From Enterocloster bolteae (lineage in GTDB: Bacteria > Bacillota > Clostridia > Lachnospirales > Lachnospiraceae): DNA of 64,000 nucleotides. Below, in pieces: positions 41,952-49,978 of this stretch; position 1 is the first letter of the stretch, and each line of letters opens with the position of its first letter. The DNA is taken from positions 5,270,001 through 5,334,000 of the forward strand of contig NZ_CP022464.2 of the NCBI RefSeq assembly GCF_002234575.2, in the 5' to 3' direction. The notes below the pieces were generated by a model. It worked only from the letters and a program-made list of their open reading frames with translations, was not told where the DNA came from and ran no database searches. The position numbers and the translations under genes are program-made.

Positions 41952-44093
41952 TTATATGGCCTCCATAAAATCTTCCTCCAGGCACTTTAACACTCTGGTG
42001 TTGTTCTTTTCTTTCAGTTCGTCTATGTTCTTTTGTCGCTTGATGACGCTTACGCTGGCCAGTCTATGGTCCTCCTTCGTCAGACGGTTCTTTATTTCCC
42101 TCTGCCACTCCCGCAGAAATCCTCTTATCTCCTCAACGCCTGGTTCTTCATCCAGATACGACCTGTGCTGCCGGATCGTTCCGCCCGGTTCCACCTCAAT
42201 GGTGTAATATGGGATATCCGGCTCAGCCTTCCTGCGGAGGAAACAGATGTATGTCTCCCTCTGCATGATTCGCTCGTAATAACGCTCGCTCCACCCGGTG
42301 CAATGATGAAGGGCACTCCCGTCTATGGCAATGTCAACCAGGCTCCTGGGTACAATCATCATGTATTCCTCATTCTGGTAGTCGTATTTATCGCGGATTT
42401 CTTCCAGTATCTTCTCTGCTCCCGGATACTTCTCCGCCATCTTCCTGGCCATTTCTTCGTTGGCTTTCTCGTCCCGTTTCAGCTGTTCCAGCATTCTTTC
42501 CTTCCGCATTTCCTCCACCAGCTCATTGTGTCTGCGTTTCAACTCCCTTGGCCGGTATACCATCTCGTCTGTTGTATCTTTCTTTTTTTGCCGGCACATG
42601 TCCAGGTAGTCCGCCCATTGTTCCAGGACTGCCCTTGCGCGCCTTCCGGCATATCCCTCTGCCTGCTGGCGTTTCACATAATTCATGACCTGGCGGGGTG
42701 ACATCTGGGCTTGCACGAATGACAGGTTTGCCATTTCTATATTCTCGGATGTAAGCCATCCCAGGGTTTCCTGGTCTATCTTCTTTCCTGTTTCCTCAGC
42801 CCATCGCATCCACTGCACGGCATTCTCCCCTCCGTCACACTCCCGGATGCGGTTGATTATCTGCCGGTCAGAGAGATTAAATACCTCTTCTATGGTCTCT
42901 CCATCCTTATACAGAGGTCCGTAGTACTCACAGGTCCAGCAACTTACTTTTCTGGTTGTCTCCTGCAGCAGCCGGTTAAACCGGCCCTTGAACAGATATT
43001 CCACCATGTTTATCAGGCCTTTATTGCTTTGCGCCCACATCAGCCGGTTATACTCCAGTTTCTTCCCGGCCTCTGCCAGCTGGCGGAACGTCCTTTTCCA
43101 GGCCTCATAGCAGGTTCCCTCCAGCGCGGCCTCAATCCCTTCCGGATACAGGTATTCCTCGTTCATCCTTCGGTTGACTGGGTTTTTAATGTCGAAGCAG
43201 CCTCGGTTATCCCACGGAGAATTCCACTCAAACCCCCGGTCAAACTGGTTATAGTAAATGTCACATGCAAGTTTTTTGTGGTTTCGGAGCGGGAATACGC
43301 GCACCGCTTCCGATATTTCAATCTTGTGCCCCCGTCTTTCCCATGTGATTCTTATGTCTAAATGCCTCACCACGCTCCTGTCACTGTCTATATCCTGCAT
43401 GACGGCGGCGTTCGTTTTTAGCTGTATGGCATGGGTCCGTGTTTTTGCCTGTATGGTTTTTCCGCAATAGGGGCATGTTATATGGTCATTGTGTCTTACC
43501 TTTTTCCCGTCCGGCCTTTTAAATTTTCCAGCGTTTCCATCCTTTCCGCAGGCCGTGCAGCTCCATCGTTCGGAATCCTTGTCATAAAAGGCATAATCCC
43601 GGTCCCCTGATGCCGTCTTGACAATCCATTCGTTAAAATCTTTCGGGAGAGGAGGGATTTTGTCCATCAGGTTCCGGATGCGCTCCAGACGGCGGCTCTC
43701 CTTTGACTCCCTCTGGTTGCTGTTGTAATCATTCTCCTTGTGCTTGATGCGGGTCAGTGGTTCCATCGTGCTGAATCTCTCCGGCAGCAGCTCCTTAATC
43801 AGCTTCTTATCCGCTTCGGAATTGATTGGTATGTTTCCGTCCAGATCGTAATACCAGTAATGCGTCGCATCGTATTCGCATAAGGTCTGGAGCACTGTCT
43901 GCCTCCATATGCCGGTCTTAATATAATAGGTCTCATATTCCCCTGTTATGGTGTTCATGCAGTACCGTCCAATCAGCTCCCGGTCCTTCCAGTAATTCAG
44001 TATCAGGATTTTCTCTACGGCCTGAGCGGTCAATACCGCCCCGTCCTGGTCCGGCCGCACCGGCTCTGTTTTTAATACGCTGCTCCGTTTCAT
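41952..44093 (-). CDS. PcfJ-like protein
   Basis: A 713-residue protein. In the middle is a zinc-finger-like pair (WSCTACGKDG, ITCPYCGK). The C-terminal 250 residues have the PcfJ domain (EEYMMIVPRSLVDIAIDGSA, LHHCTGWSERYYERIMQRET, YTIEVEPGGTIRQHRSY). PcfJ proteins were first named in the conjugative plasmid pCF10 and recur in clostridial phages and ICEs. Their role is thought to be in DNA processing but is unproven. ATG 44093 follows AAGGAGG. Confidence 0.8.
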   Translation of the reverse strand: MKRSSVLKTEPVRPDQDGAVLTAQAVEKILILNYWKDRELIGRYCMNTITGEYETYYIKTGIWRQTVLQTLCEYDATHYWYYDLDGNIPINSEADKKLIKELLPERFSTMEPLTRIKHKENDYNSNQRESKESRRLERIRNLMDKIPPLPKDFNEWIVKTASGDRDYAFYDKDSERWSCTACGKDGNAGKFKRPDGKKVRHNDHITCPYCGKTIQAKTRTHAIQLKTNAAVMQDIDSDRSVVRHLDIRITWERRGHKIEISEAVRVFPLRNHKKLACDIYYNQFDRGFEWNSPWDNRGCFDIKNPVNRRMNEEYLYPEGIEAALEGTCYEAWKRTFRQLAEAGKKLEYNRLMWAQSNKGLINMVEYLFKGRFNRLLQETTRKVSCWTCEYYGPLYKDGETIEEVFNLSDRQIINRIRECDGGENAVQWMRWAEETGKKIDQETLGWLTSENIEMANLSFVQAQMSPRQVMNYVKRQQAEGYAGRRARAVLEQWADYLDMCRQKKKDTTDEMVYRPRELKRRHNELVEEMRKERMLEQLKRDEKANEEMARKMAEKYPGAEKILEEIRDKYDYQNEEYMMIVPRSLVDIAIDGSALHHCTGWSERYYERIMQRETYICFLRRKAEPDIPYYTIEVEPGGTIRQHRSYLDEEPGVEEIRGFLREWQREIKNRLTKEDHRLASVSVIKRQKNIDELKEKNNTRVLKCLEEDFMEAI

Positions 44094-44668
44094 CCCTCTG
44101 CCTCCTTCGGTTCCCTGCCCTCCAGGGTGTACCATGTATTCGGTTTTATAGTTCCGTTTACTTTAAACAGCCTTGCATCCTCAATCTCGCCGTTTACTTC
44201 CCGGATTAATCCCAGGACGCTGCCGGCCGCTCCCTTGACTTTGGGATGCGGGCCTCTGGCAATTGCCATGCTTCCCTCGCTCCATGCCTCTGCCTTATCC
44301 TTTCTGACGCTGCAGCACTGCATGTTCATTTCCCACTCCCGGAGCGGATGATTGACCATATACATCATGGCATGGCCAACCAGCTCCCGGAGGGACAGCT
44401 CCTTTAACAGGGTGATTTCTGTACAGGCCAGCTGGGTATCGGTCCCACCCAGTTCGTCCAGGCTTCCGGAGGCCTCCACCAGAAAATACCTGTTTCCGCA
44501 TCCCAGCGGATACCACCGCAGACACTCTAACGGGTACTCGGCACAATGCGCGCCTGAATTCCGGCATTTGGATTTGCTTTCTTTTATGGTTTTTCCTATC
44601 TCATACTGAAACGTTCCTCTCCCGCAGGTGCAGGTCAGGTCCGCATTGAATCCTTTGTATGCAAGCAT
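44090..44668 (-). CDS. DUF7666-like phage protein
   Basis: A 192-residue protein (MLAYKGFNADLTCTCGRGTF, then KSKCRNSGAHCAEYPLECLR and GNRYFLVEASGSLDE). The opening MLAYKGFN with Cys-rich segments matches a small family found next to PcfJ genes. ATG 44668 has AAAGGAG upstream. Function unknown. Confidence 0.65.
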   Translation of the reverse strand: MLAYKGFNADLTCTCGRGTFQYEIGKTIKESKSKCRNSGAHCAEYPLECLRWYPLGCGNRYFLVEASGSLDELGGTDTQLACTEITLLKELSLRELVGHAMMYMVNHPLREWEMNMQCCSVRKDKAEAWSEGSMAIARGPHPKVKGAAGSVLGLIREVNGEIEDARLFKVNGTIKPNTWYTLEGREPKEAEG

Positions 44669-44669
44669 C

Positions 44670-45158
44670 TTACTGCTCCTTTCCCATGTAGTATTCCGTG
44701 ATGATTTTCTTGGCACGTCCCATCCCTGGTATTCCCAGCGTTACCTTGTAATTGATTTTGACCGCCTTTAGGATGTCGCTGTCTACCGGATGCTGGTTCT
44801 TCATGCTCCATTCCAGCAGGGCCGCAATGCATCCCTTCAGGCTCTTTCCTTTCCGCCTGACGGCCACGGCCATCTCCGGTTCCTCCGCGCACCTCAGCTT
44901 GATGTACTGCAGCCAGTCCTCCATGATTTCGTACGGCTTCAATTCCTTTGCCTCGATGTCCAGTTTTCCGTAGGCTGCCATGAGCGGGGTCACAAAGGCT
45001 GCCACATAGCCGTCTATAAAGTCCATGGCATCCTCCTTGTCTATCCCGTTTTCCTCCGCGATGGCAAGGATGGCCTCGTTGTCTCCTTCCTTCCTCTGCG
45101 CCGCTGCTGCCCGGTTCATTTCGTCCGCGCTGTCAAATTCTCCAAATTTATCAAACAT
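44670..45158 (-). CDS. PcfK-like protein
   Basis: A 162-residue protein (DAMDFIDGYVAAFVTPLMAA, MAVAVRRKGKSLKGCIAALL, then YKVTLGIPGMGRAKKIITEY) matching the PcfK family. PcfK and PcfJ are encoded together in conjugative elements, and here they are two genes apart in the same order. Overlaps the upstream gene by 8 nt. Confidence 0.78.
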   Translation of the reverse strand: MFDKFGEFDSADEMNRAAAAQRKEGDNEAILAIAEENGIDKEDAMDFIDGYVAAFVTPLMAAYGKLDIEAKELKPYEIMEDWLQYIKLRCAEEPEMAVAVRRKGKSLKGCIAALLEWSMKNQHPVDSDILKAVKINYKVTLGIPGMGRAKKIITEYYMGKEQ

Positions 45159-45702
45159 TCTGTTTCGCCTCCTCTATGTAAATTTCTCTTACCGTACTGG
45201 CGGAGATTCCCACCAGGCAGGATATCTGCGCATAGGTCATACCCATGTTTCTGAATGTCATAATTCGGCCCGCGTATTCCTTCCTGTTTATTCTGCGGCG
45301 GCCTGGGGCTTTTACCTCTTCAGGGCAGCTGTCGCTGGAGCATGCTATCCCCATTTCTTTCCGCATCCGCGCCAGTTCCCGCGCCAGCTGCTTCTGTGTC
45401 ATACGGTTTAACTGGATGGCCTCGCCCCATGTCATACTGGTCTCATATGTGTTTCCCCTTACTCCGTGATAAGCCATGGTGACGATGTGTCCATGCGGTT
45501 TGATGACTGACATCTTTTCCAGGATGACTTCATCGTCACCCCTCCGACGCGGCCTGTAGCAGTACAGCCTGTCCCCTTCTTTTATCCGGCGTTTAAACGC
45601 CTCAACTTCAAGCGGTTCAATGCCGCCCTTTACTTTATCGTTTCCCGGCTTTCCCCCAGTATTTACTCGGTCTGTCCGGGATTCTTCCTGATGAGATTTC
45701 AT
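45151..45702 (-). CDS. Helix-turn-helix phage protein
   Basis: A 183-residue protein ending in a resolvase-type HTH (YAGRIMTFRNMGMTYAQISC, then LVGISASTVREIY). The N-terminal half is basic and may bind DNA or another replication protein. Overlaps both neighbours. Confidence 0.65.
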   Translation of the reverse strand: MKSHQEESRTDRVNTGGKPGNDKVKGGIEPLEVEAFKRRIKEGDRLYCYRPRRRGDDEVILEKMSVIKPHGHIVTMAYHGVRGNTYETSMTWGEAIQLNRMTQKQLARELARMRKEMGIACSSDSCPEEVKAPGRRRINRKEYAGRIMTFRNMGMTYAQISCLVGISASTVREIYIEEAKQNV

Positions 45703-46133
45703 GTTATCTTCCCTTTCCTAAATTCTGATTGCATCCATTGCCTGTATTCGTGGTGTTCGTCTGTAAACAGGTACCGGTGCGGGTCCAGCTCCTGAAGGAT
45801 TTTTTCCCAAAGGTCCGCGTTCTTTACGGGTGTTCCCTTGGCGTTTCTCCACTCGTTTTTCTGCCACTGTCTGGCCCATCTGTTTTGCATTGCGTTGATA
45901 ATATGCTGACAGGTGGTGTATATCCGCAGCTCACACGGGCAGTTCAGGCGGCCCAGGGCCTCTGCCAGGGCCGTAAGGGCGAGCTGGTTCTCTGTAGCCC
46001 GCTCCATGGCTCCCCGTCCCTCCCTGGTGGCCGGCGCCCCGTTCCTGATGCATTCCAGGAGATAAAGATATTCGCCGTCCTTCCTGGCCGGTCCATGGAA
46101 GGAGGTCTCTATGTAGATGTTCACGTCCTGCAC
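45699..46133 (-). CDS. RNase H-fold protein lacking catalytic acids
   Basis: A 144-residue protein that follows the RNase HI sequence: VNIYIETSFHG for strand 1, ATENQLALTALAEALGRL for the helix with the conserved Glu, CELRIYTTCQHIINAM for strand 4, and NADLWEKILQELDPHRYLFT later. Strand 1 has Glu for Asp, the key Asp of the TDSQY motif is Thr, and the fourth acid is absent. It is probably inactive as a nuclease and may bind RNA-DNA hybrid. Confidence 0.7.
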   Translation of the reverse strand: MQDVNIYIETSFHGPARKDGEYLYLLECIRNGAPATREGRGAMERATENQLALTALAEALGRLNCPCELRIYTTCQHIINAMQNRWARQWQKNEWRNAKGTPVKNADLWEKILQELDPHRYLFTDEHHEYRQWMQSEFRKGKIT

Positions 46134-46879
46134 TTTCCCTTGCTCCTTTCCGGTTCTGGAAGCTTTACCAGGAGGTAGTACAGGTATTTATACCCAAAAT
46201 CATTTACCCATTCCTCCACGCTGCCTTTATCGAGATACCATCCTTCAGGCACCGTAATCTCGCCCGCACTAAAGGTTTTCTTCCGCTTCCGATGCTTTTT
46301 CATCTCCGCATGTACAAGATTCTTGCTGGGGTTATATCTTCCAGCCTGTTTTCCTCCATAGGTCTTTTGAGTCAGCTCTGAATATTCTATAAAATACCCT
46401 GCCAACTTACGGTAATTCCGATCCTTACGCATAGGCTCAAAATGTAGACCGCCGTAGGGCCATACATCCTTTATCAGTCTGACATCTATGGGGGAGACCA
46501 CGATATGTATATGGCTCCCACCCCTGGGTCCCACTTCTGGCACCCATACATATTTGAGTACCTTGCCATTCCGATGATATATATTTCTTAATTTCCGTAG
46601 CACTTTAGTTATCTGCGAAATCAGTTCCTTTTTATTCTTTGGCCGGTTCTCTATGGCATAGTTCCAGGTTATGTACCAGCAGTCCGGCCCGAAGTTCTCA
46701 TTCAAATCCAATGTAAGCCTTTGCATGGACCTCCGGATATTATTCTTCCTCTGCGATTCCGGGGTTGGCTTTTTCCGTTTCCGCCTTTTCCCCGCCCCCG
46801 GCTCCGGCCTGCTCCTATCATGATAGCTATAGTGTGCTTCCGTTATCCCTGCTGTTGCTATTTTTTCAAAGTACGGCAT
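46121..46879 (-). CDS. HUH-type Rep-like replication initiation protein
   Basis: A 252-residue protein with the HUH motif in RGGSHIHIVVSPID and downstream tyrosines in NYRKLAGYFIEYSE, the pattern of rolling-circle Rep and related endonucleases. Such proteins nick one strand and join to its 5' end. ATG 46879 follows GGGAGAGG; TTG 46900 is less likely. A GC hairpin and a plus-strand promoter lie just upstream and could be part of an origin. It is unusual in a tailed dsDNA phage. Confidence 0.72.
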   Translation of the reverse strand: MPYFEKIATAGITEAHYSYHDRSRPEPGAGKRRKRKKPTPESQRKNNIRRSMQRLTLDLNENFGPDCWYITWNYAIENRPKNKKELISQITKVLRKLRNIYHRNGKVLKYVWVPEVGPRGGSHIHIVVSPIDVRLIKDVWPYGGLHFEPMRKDRNYRKLAGYFIEYSELTQKTYGGKQAGRYNPSKNLVHAEMKKHRKRKKTFSAGEITVPEGWYLDKGSVEEWVNDFGYKYLYYLLVKLPEPERSKGKCRT

Positions 46880-46930
46880 ATACCTCTCCCGCTTGTCCAA
46901 AAGATAATAAACTTAACAAGTTGTAAAAGC

Positions 46931-46945
46931 GGTCTTAAACCGCCA
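46931..46945. other. Small GC hairpin upstream of the Rep-like gene
   Basis: GCGGTCTTAAACCGC folds with a 5-nt loop. Possible terminator, leader structure or origin element; not distinguishable by eye. Confidence 0.4.
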
Positions 46946-46951
46946 TAATCC

Positions 46952-46980
46952 TTGACTTTCGGTCCATCCACAGGTATAAT
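46952..46980 (+). promoter_or_regulatory. Strong plus-strand promoter for a small RNA
   Basis: TTGACT (46952-46957) and TATAAT (46975-46980) are 17 bp apart. No open frame starts downstream; the next feature is a terminator. Confidence 0.8.
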
Positions 46981-46986
46981 GTATAC

Positions 46987-47051
46987 ATAGTGTTTTGGTC
47001 TGTGGAGGACCGGCTCCTGAAGCTATTTCCGTGGCTTCAGGAGCATTTTTT
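46987..47051 (+). ncRNA. Predicted small RNA of about 65 nt
   Basis: Transcription from the promoter above would begin near 46987 and end at an intrinsic terminator: GCTCCTGAAGC (47013-47023) pairs with GCTTCAGGAGC (47034-47044), followed by ATTTTTTA. The RNA has no ribosome binding site or open frame. It runs opposite to the early phage genes and stops just before the convergent gene at 47056. Confidence 0.62.
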
Positions 47052-47055
47052 ATTG

Positions 47056-47559
47056 TCAATGTTCATCCGGTTCCGGCCCTGCTTCCTCATCGCCTTCCCC
47101 TTCCATGAGACGGTCATATTCCTGTTTCCAGGCCATTACCTTTTCCATCTCGCTCTCCAGCTCATCGTATTCCCCGCCGGCATCCTTATACTCGTTAAAC
47201 CAGGTTTTAAGCTCGTCCCAATATTCATCCAGTTCCTCCTGGTCATCCTGGTCCTTAATCCCCATCCGGTTTATGTACTGGATTTCCTCCCATATCCATG
47301 CGACATCATCCAGCATGTCCGTACCAATCAGCCAGACCAGGAAAGTCTTGTCCTTTAATATGGCGAAACCACATCGGTCGAACCATCGGTCGGCACACTC
47401 CCGCTCATCGGATCCGTTTGTACGTTCCCCACATATCAGGTCCGCAATGAAATTCTCCAGCAGTTCCCCGGCCGTCATGCTCACACTTCCGGCTTTTTTG
47501 CATAATCGTTCCATGTCCTCATCGCACAGTTCGATTGTCAACGTCCGTTTCTTCCTCAT
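47056..47559 (-). CDS. Early phage protein of unknown function
   Basis: A 167-residue acidic protein (MRKKRTLTIELCDEDMERLC, then AGELLENFIADLICGERTNG and a C-terminal run of acidic residues). The N-terminus looks like a ribbon-helix-helix or antitoxin-like start. ATG 47559 has GTGAGG upstream and is preferred to 47580. Function unknown. Confidence 0.62.
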   Translation of the reverse strand: MRKKRTLTIELCDEDMERLCKKAGSVSMTAGELLENFIADLICGERTNGSDERECADRWFDRCGFAILKDKTFLVWLIGTDMLDDVAWIWEEIQYINRMGIKDQDDQEELDEYWDELKTWFNEYKDAGGEYDELESEMEKVMAWKQEYDRLMEGEGDEEAGPEPDEH

Positions 47560-47580
47560 GTATTTTTCCTCACTTCCCAT

Positions 47581-47832
47581 TTAAAGCCTCACGCCCATGG
47601 CCAACGCCATGACCACAATTGCCACTATCGTCATACCAATTGACCACACCAGCAGCAGGATAACCCATCTCCATTTCAAACCTGGTCTCCTGTTGCCTAT
47701 AATCATTAGTATCCACCGCATTCCCTTTGCATTGGTAAGAGCCACTGTGTCCGGGCCAACATGATCCAGACGCCAGTCCGATTCCCCGGCCCAATACTCA
47801 AGTGGGATGATTAGCTCAATCTTTCTCTTCAT
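47581..47832 (-). CDS. Early phage membrane protein
   Basis: An 83-residue protein: a soluble start (IELIIPLEYWAGESDWRLDH) followed by one hydrophobic segment (WVILLLVWSIGMTIVAIVVM). CAGGAG precedes ATG 47832. Not recognised. Confidence 0.6.
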   Translation of the reverse strand: MKRKIELIIPLEYWAGESDWRLDHVGPDTVALTNAKGMRWILMIIGNRRPGLKWRWVILLLVWSIGMTIVAIVVMALAMGVRL

Positions 47833-47879
47833 TTTGTTTTCTCCTGATTATTTTTAAGGCTCGTCCCTCAGGGCCGCCT

Positions 47880-48035
47880 TTAGGCGGTCTGCTCCTTCTC
47901 TTTGTCAGAAAAATAAGCGGAATATATCTTTCCAACTCGGTCAAGGATTTTCTCCCTTTCCTCGGCAGTTTTCGCGATGTTGTCATCATAGATTTCCACC
48001 GTTCCATTGCCGATTTTGTATTCTGCTACTTTCAT
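47880..48035 (-). CDS. 51-residue early phage protein
   Basis: Frame starting MKVAEYKIGNGTVEIYDDNI and ending FSDKEKEQTA, with AGGGGTGGTGAT just upstream of ATG 48035. The start KIGNGTVEIYDDNIAKT is a pattern common in short clostridial phage proteins. Function unknown. Confidence 0.62.
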   Translation of the reverse strand: MKVAEYKIGNGTVEIYDDNIAKTAEEREKILDRVGKIYSAYFSDKEKEQTA

Positions 48036-48108
48036 ATCACCACCCCTCTCTGGTAGATTGTATGTGGTATTGGTTGTACTTCTTGCGTTGTCCTTCTCGC
48101 TTTCCGAC

Positions 48109-48146
48109 TGGTAATCATCCCCTCACTGTGATACAATTTCCTTACA
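48109..48146 (+). promoter_or_regulatory. Duplicated promoter region, copy 1
   Basis: TGGTAATCATCCCCTCACTG followed by TGATACAATTTCCTTA. TGATACAAT is an extended -10 box. The same block with two changes lies at 48900-48937. Each copy precedes a plus-strand gene by about 40 nt. Confidence 0.65.
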
Positions 48147-48187
48147 GGCCCCGGCAGGTCGAGTACAACAGAAAGGAGAATGTTACA

Positions 48188-48412
48188 TGTATCACATAAT
48201 TATTAATTTTGCAGACCAATCTTATAGAGAATTCAGTGGTATAGACAAAATTGAATACACTACCCCCGACGGATATCAGACAGTATCCGAAAAGGAAATA
48301 CTCTCTCACCGTTTCCCCCTGCGTGGTACTTATTTTTTTCTATGGCGATGACATCTTTGCCTCAGTGGATATGAATCACGCTAAGACACTGGAAATTATT
48401 ATCGAGCATTAG
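48188..48412 (+). pseudogene. Moron-like small gene with apparent frameshift in a T7 run
   Basis: ATG 48188 follows AAAGGAG and opens MYHIIINFADQSYREFSGID to RGTYFF, then a stop at 48349. Removing one T from the TTTTTTT run near 48333-48339 would continue the frame with YGDDIFASVDMNHAKTLEII to the stop at 48410. Either a one-base insertion, transcriptional slippage, or a sequencing error. It reads opposite to neighbouring early genes, from its own promoter. Confidence 0.5.
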
Positions 48413-48539
48413 AATGTGATTCTCTTACCCTTATGTTAACTATTGCATAAGGGTAATCCCTTTTTATCTTTTTGTACCAATCTAAAACATCTGGTAATTC
48501 TTCTTTGCTTGTTTCAAAAACCAAAATAAACTTTCCCAT
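48399..48539 (-). CDS. 46-residue early phage protein
   Basis: MGKFILVFETSKEELPDVLD start with GGTGAGGAG upstream of ATG 48539; ends RESHSNAR. Its last codons overlap the end of the plus-strand gene. Not recognised. Confidence 0.5.
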   Translation of the reverse strand: MGKFILVFETSKEELPDVLDWYKKIKRDYPYAIVNIRVRESHSNAR

Positions 48540-48638
48540 CTATCTCCTCACCTCGCTTCCTATTCTGTTTCCAATGCATAGCAGTAGACTATCTAACCAT
48601 TTTGGCTAACTGTTCCATGTCTTCCCGCTCTTTCCTCA

Positions 48639-48875
48639 TTAACAGTGTGTTGGTTTTGAAGGGCCTGCTCCGAAAGGCAGGGGCTCTGCCATGTACTTTC
48701 TTTCCCATCCAAAATAGGAATGTTGAAATATACATTTTTCCAAAATTTCGATTCCCTCTTCTACTGTTGTTTCTTCCAATATTTTAAGAATCTCCACACC
48801 TTTTACTTTTTGTGAATCATTGAAATTCATAATCTGGCTAGCTTTCCTAATACATTCCGTACCGCTTTTATCCAT
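48639..48875 (-). CDS. Early phage protein of unknown function
   Basis: A 78-residue protein (MDKSGTECIRKASQIMNFND, then KILEETTVEEGIEILEKCIF) with GGTGGAGAG before ATG 48875. Mainly helical. Not recognised. Confidence 0.52.
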   Translation of the reverse strand: MDKSGTECIRKASQIMNFNDSQKVKGVEILKILEETTVEEGIEILEKCIFQHSYFGWERKYMAEPLPFGAGPSKPTHC

Positions 48876-48899
48876 CTTTCTCTCCACCTTCTTTCCTGC

Positions 48900-48937
48900 T
48901 GGCAATCATCCCCTCACTGTGATACAATTTTCTTAAC
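48900..48937 (+). promoter_or_regulatory. Duplicated promoter region, copy 2
   Basis: TGGCAATCATCCCCTCACTG followed by TGATACAATTTTCTTA; nearly identical to 48109-48146 and placed 41 nt before the gene at 48978. Confidence 0.65.
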
Positions 48938-48977
48938 AACCCCTCCAGGTTGAAATAAACAAAAAAGGAGTGACTTT

Positions 48978-49592
48978 ATGTCTTCATTCAATCCATTTTC
49001 AATTCCATCATCTTTGCTAAACGAAGCTACTATTAAATTTGATGTGGAGCGCGACAATTCTGTTATTTGCTCTTCCCGCGGATTCTTCTGTGGAAAAAAC
49101 TACCCGAGCACTATCCAACTTGTTGAGAATGTTGATATCAAAAACGGTGATTGGCTCATTGATACTACTACAAACCAACGCTATTATGTTTTAGATGCCC
49201 ACCCCATCATAGTTGGCGGCCAGCCAGTAGACTGGATGGTGAAGTACCAAACGGAACTTGAATATAAGCAACAACTAAACGTAAACAACAATTCAACTAC
49301 TATCAATATTCACTCTGTCAACGGGAATTCCGCTATTGGAAGTCAAGCTAATGTCGTATTTAACATTGGTTCTAATTTATCTGACATTGAAGCTATTATT
49401 GAAAAACTTTCTCCAACAGAACAAACAGAGGCCAATGAACTCCTCACGATTTTAAAAGATACCACTGAATCTAATCATCCAATATTGGTTGAAGGCGCTT
49501 TATCCAAGTTCTCGAATCTTATCAAAAAGCATTCTGACCTTCTCATCGCTATCGGAGGATGGGCTGTACAGTTGTTGATAGGAACTAAATGA
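48978..49592 (+). CDS. Moron-like plus-strand gene of unknown function
   Basis: A 204-residue protein with its own promoter and ribosome binding site (AAAAAAGGAG). The first 95 residues are beta-rich; a short Asn/Ser/Gly-rich segment follows (NNNSTTINIHSVNGNSAIGS). The end is helical and hydrophobic (LIKKHSDLLIAIGGWAVQLL). AT-rich and reversed relative to its neighbours, as for a lysogenic conversion gene. Its modular build (domain, glycine/asparagine linker, helix) recalls some bacterial and phage immunity proteins, but no family is recognised. Confidence 0.6.
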   Translation: MSSFNPFSIPSSLLNEATIKFDVERDNSVICSSRGFFCGKNYPSTIQLVENVDIKNGDWLIDTTTNQRYYVLDAHPIIVGGQPVDWMVKYQTELEYKQQLNVNNNSTTINIHSVNGNSAIGSQANVVFNIGSNLSDIEAIIEKLSPTEQTEANELLTILKDTTESNHPILVEGALSKFSNLIKKHSDLLIAIGGWAVQLLIGTK

Positions 49593-49727
49593 CATCTTAT
49601 TTTTATTAGCAACACTTTTACAGAACTCATGATTTAGATTTGTCATACATATCTGGCCTTGAAGTGCAAGTTCAAGGTCGGATATTTTTTTCTCCATAAC
49701 CATCCACTTTTTCCTTGATATCCACAT
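49500..49727 (-). CDS. Possible early phage protein overlapping the moron gene
   Basis: A 75-residue frame (MWISRKKWMVMEKKISDLEL) with GAGGTGAG upstream of ATG 49727, similar to leaders of neighbouring early genes. Its 3' half overlaps the plus-strand gene by 93 nt, which lowers confidence. Confidence 0.4.
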   Translation of the reverse strand: MWISRKKWMVMEKKISDLELALQGQICMTNLNHEFCKSVANKNKMSFSSYQQLYSPSSDSDEKVRMLFDKIRELG

Positions 49728-49773
49728 TTTTCTCACCTCTCTTCCTATTTGGTTTCCAATGTGCCGCTATATA

Positions 49774-49944
49774 CTATCCGGCTTTTCGTGGACCATTCTT
49801 CGTATTACATTCTGCATTCTGGCTGGCCAGTAGTAAATTTCCTCCCATTACCAAAATGCTCCTTCTGGGTTCAGACAAGTTTCTGTAAATCTTTACAAGC
49901 ATCTCCATCTCACTACTGCTGACTTCCAAATCTTTCTTGTTCAT
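49774..49944 (-). CDS. 56-residue early phage protein
   Basis: MNKKDLEVSSSEMEMLVKIY start with GCGAGGTGAG upstream of ATG 49944; continues LSEPRRSILVMGGNLLLASQ. First gene of the leftward early transcript, right after its promoter. Function unknown. Confidence 0.55.
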   Translation of the reverse strand: MNKKDLEVSSSEMEMLVKIYRNLSEPRRSILVMGGNLLLASQNAECNTKNGPRKAG

Positions 49945-49978
49945 TTTCTCACCTCGCTTTCCAGTTGCCTATGTTTAC

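Noticed and set aside
47816..48007. 63-residue basic minus-strand open frame
   Set aside because: A better-supported 51-residue frame with a strong ribosome binding site (47880-48035) occupies the same stretch.
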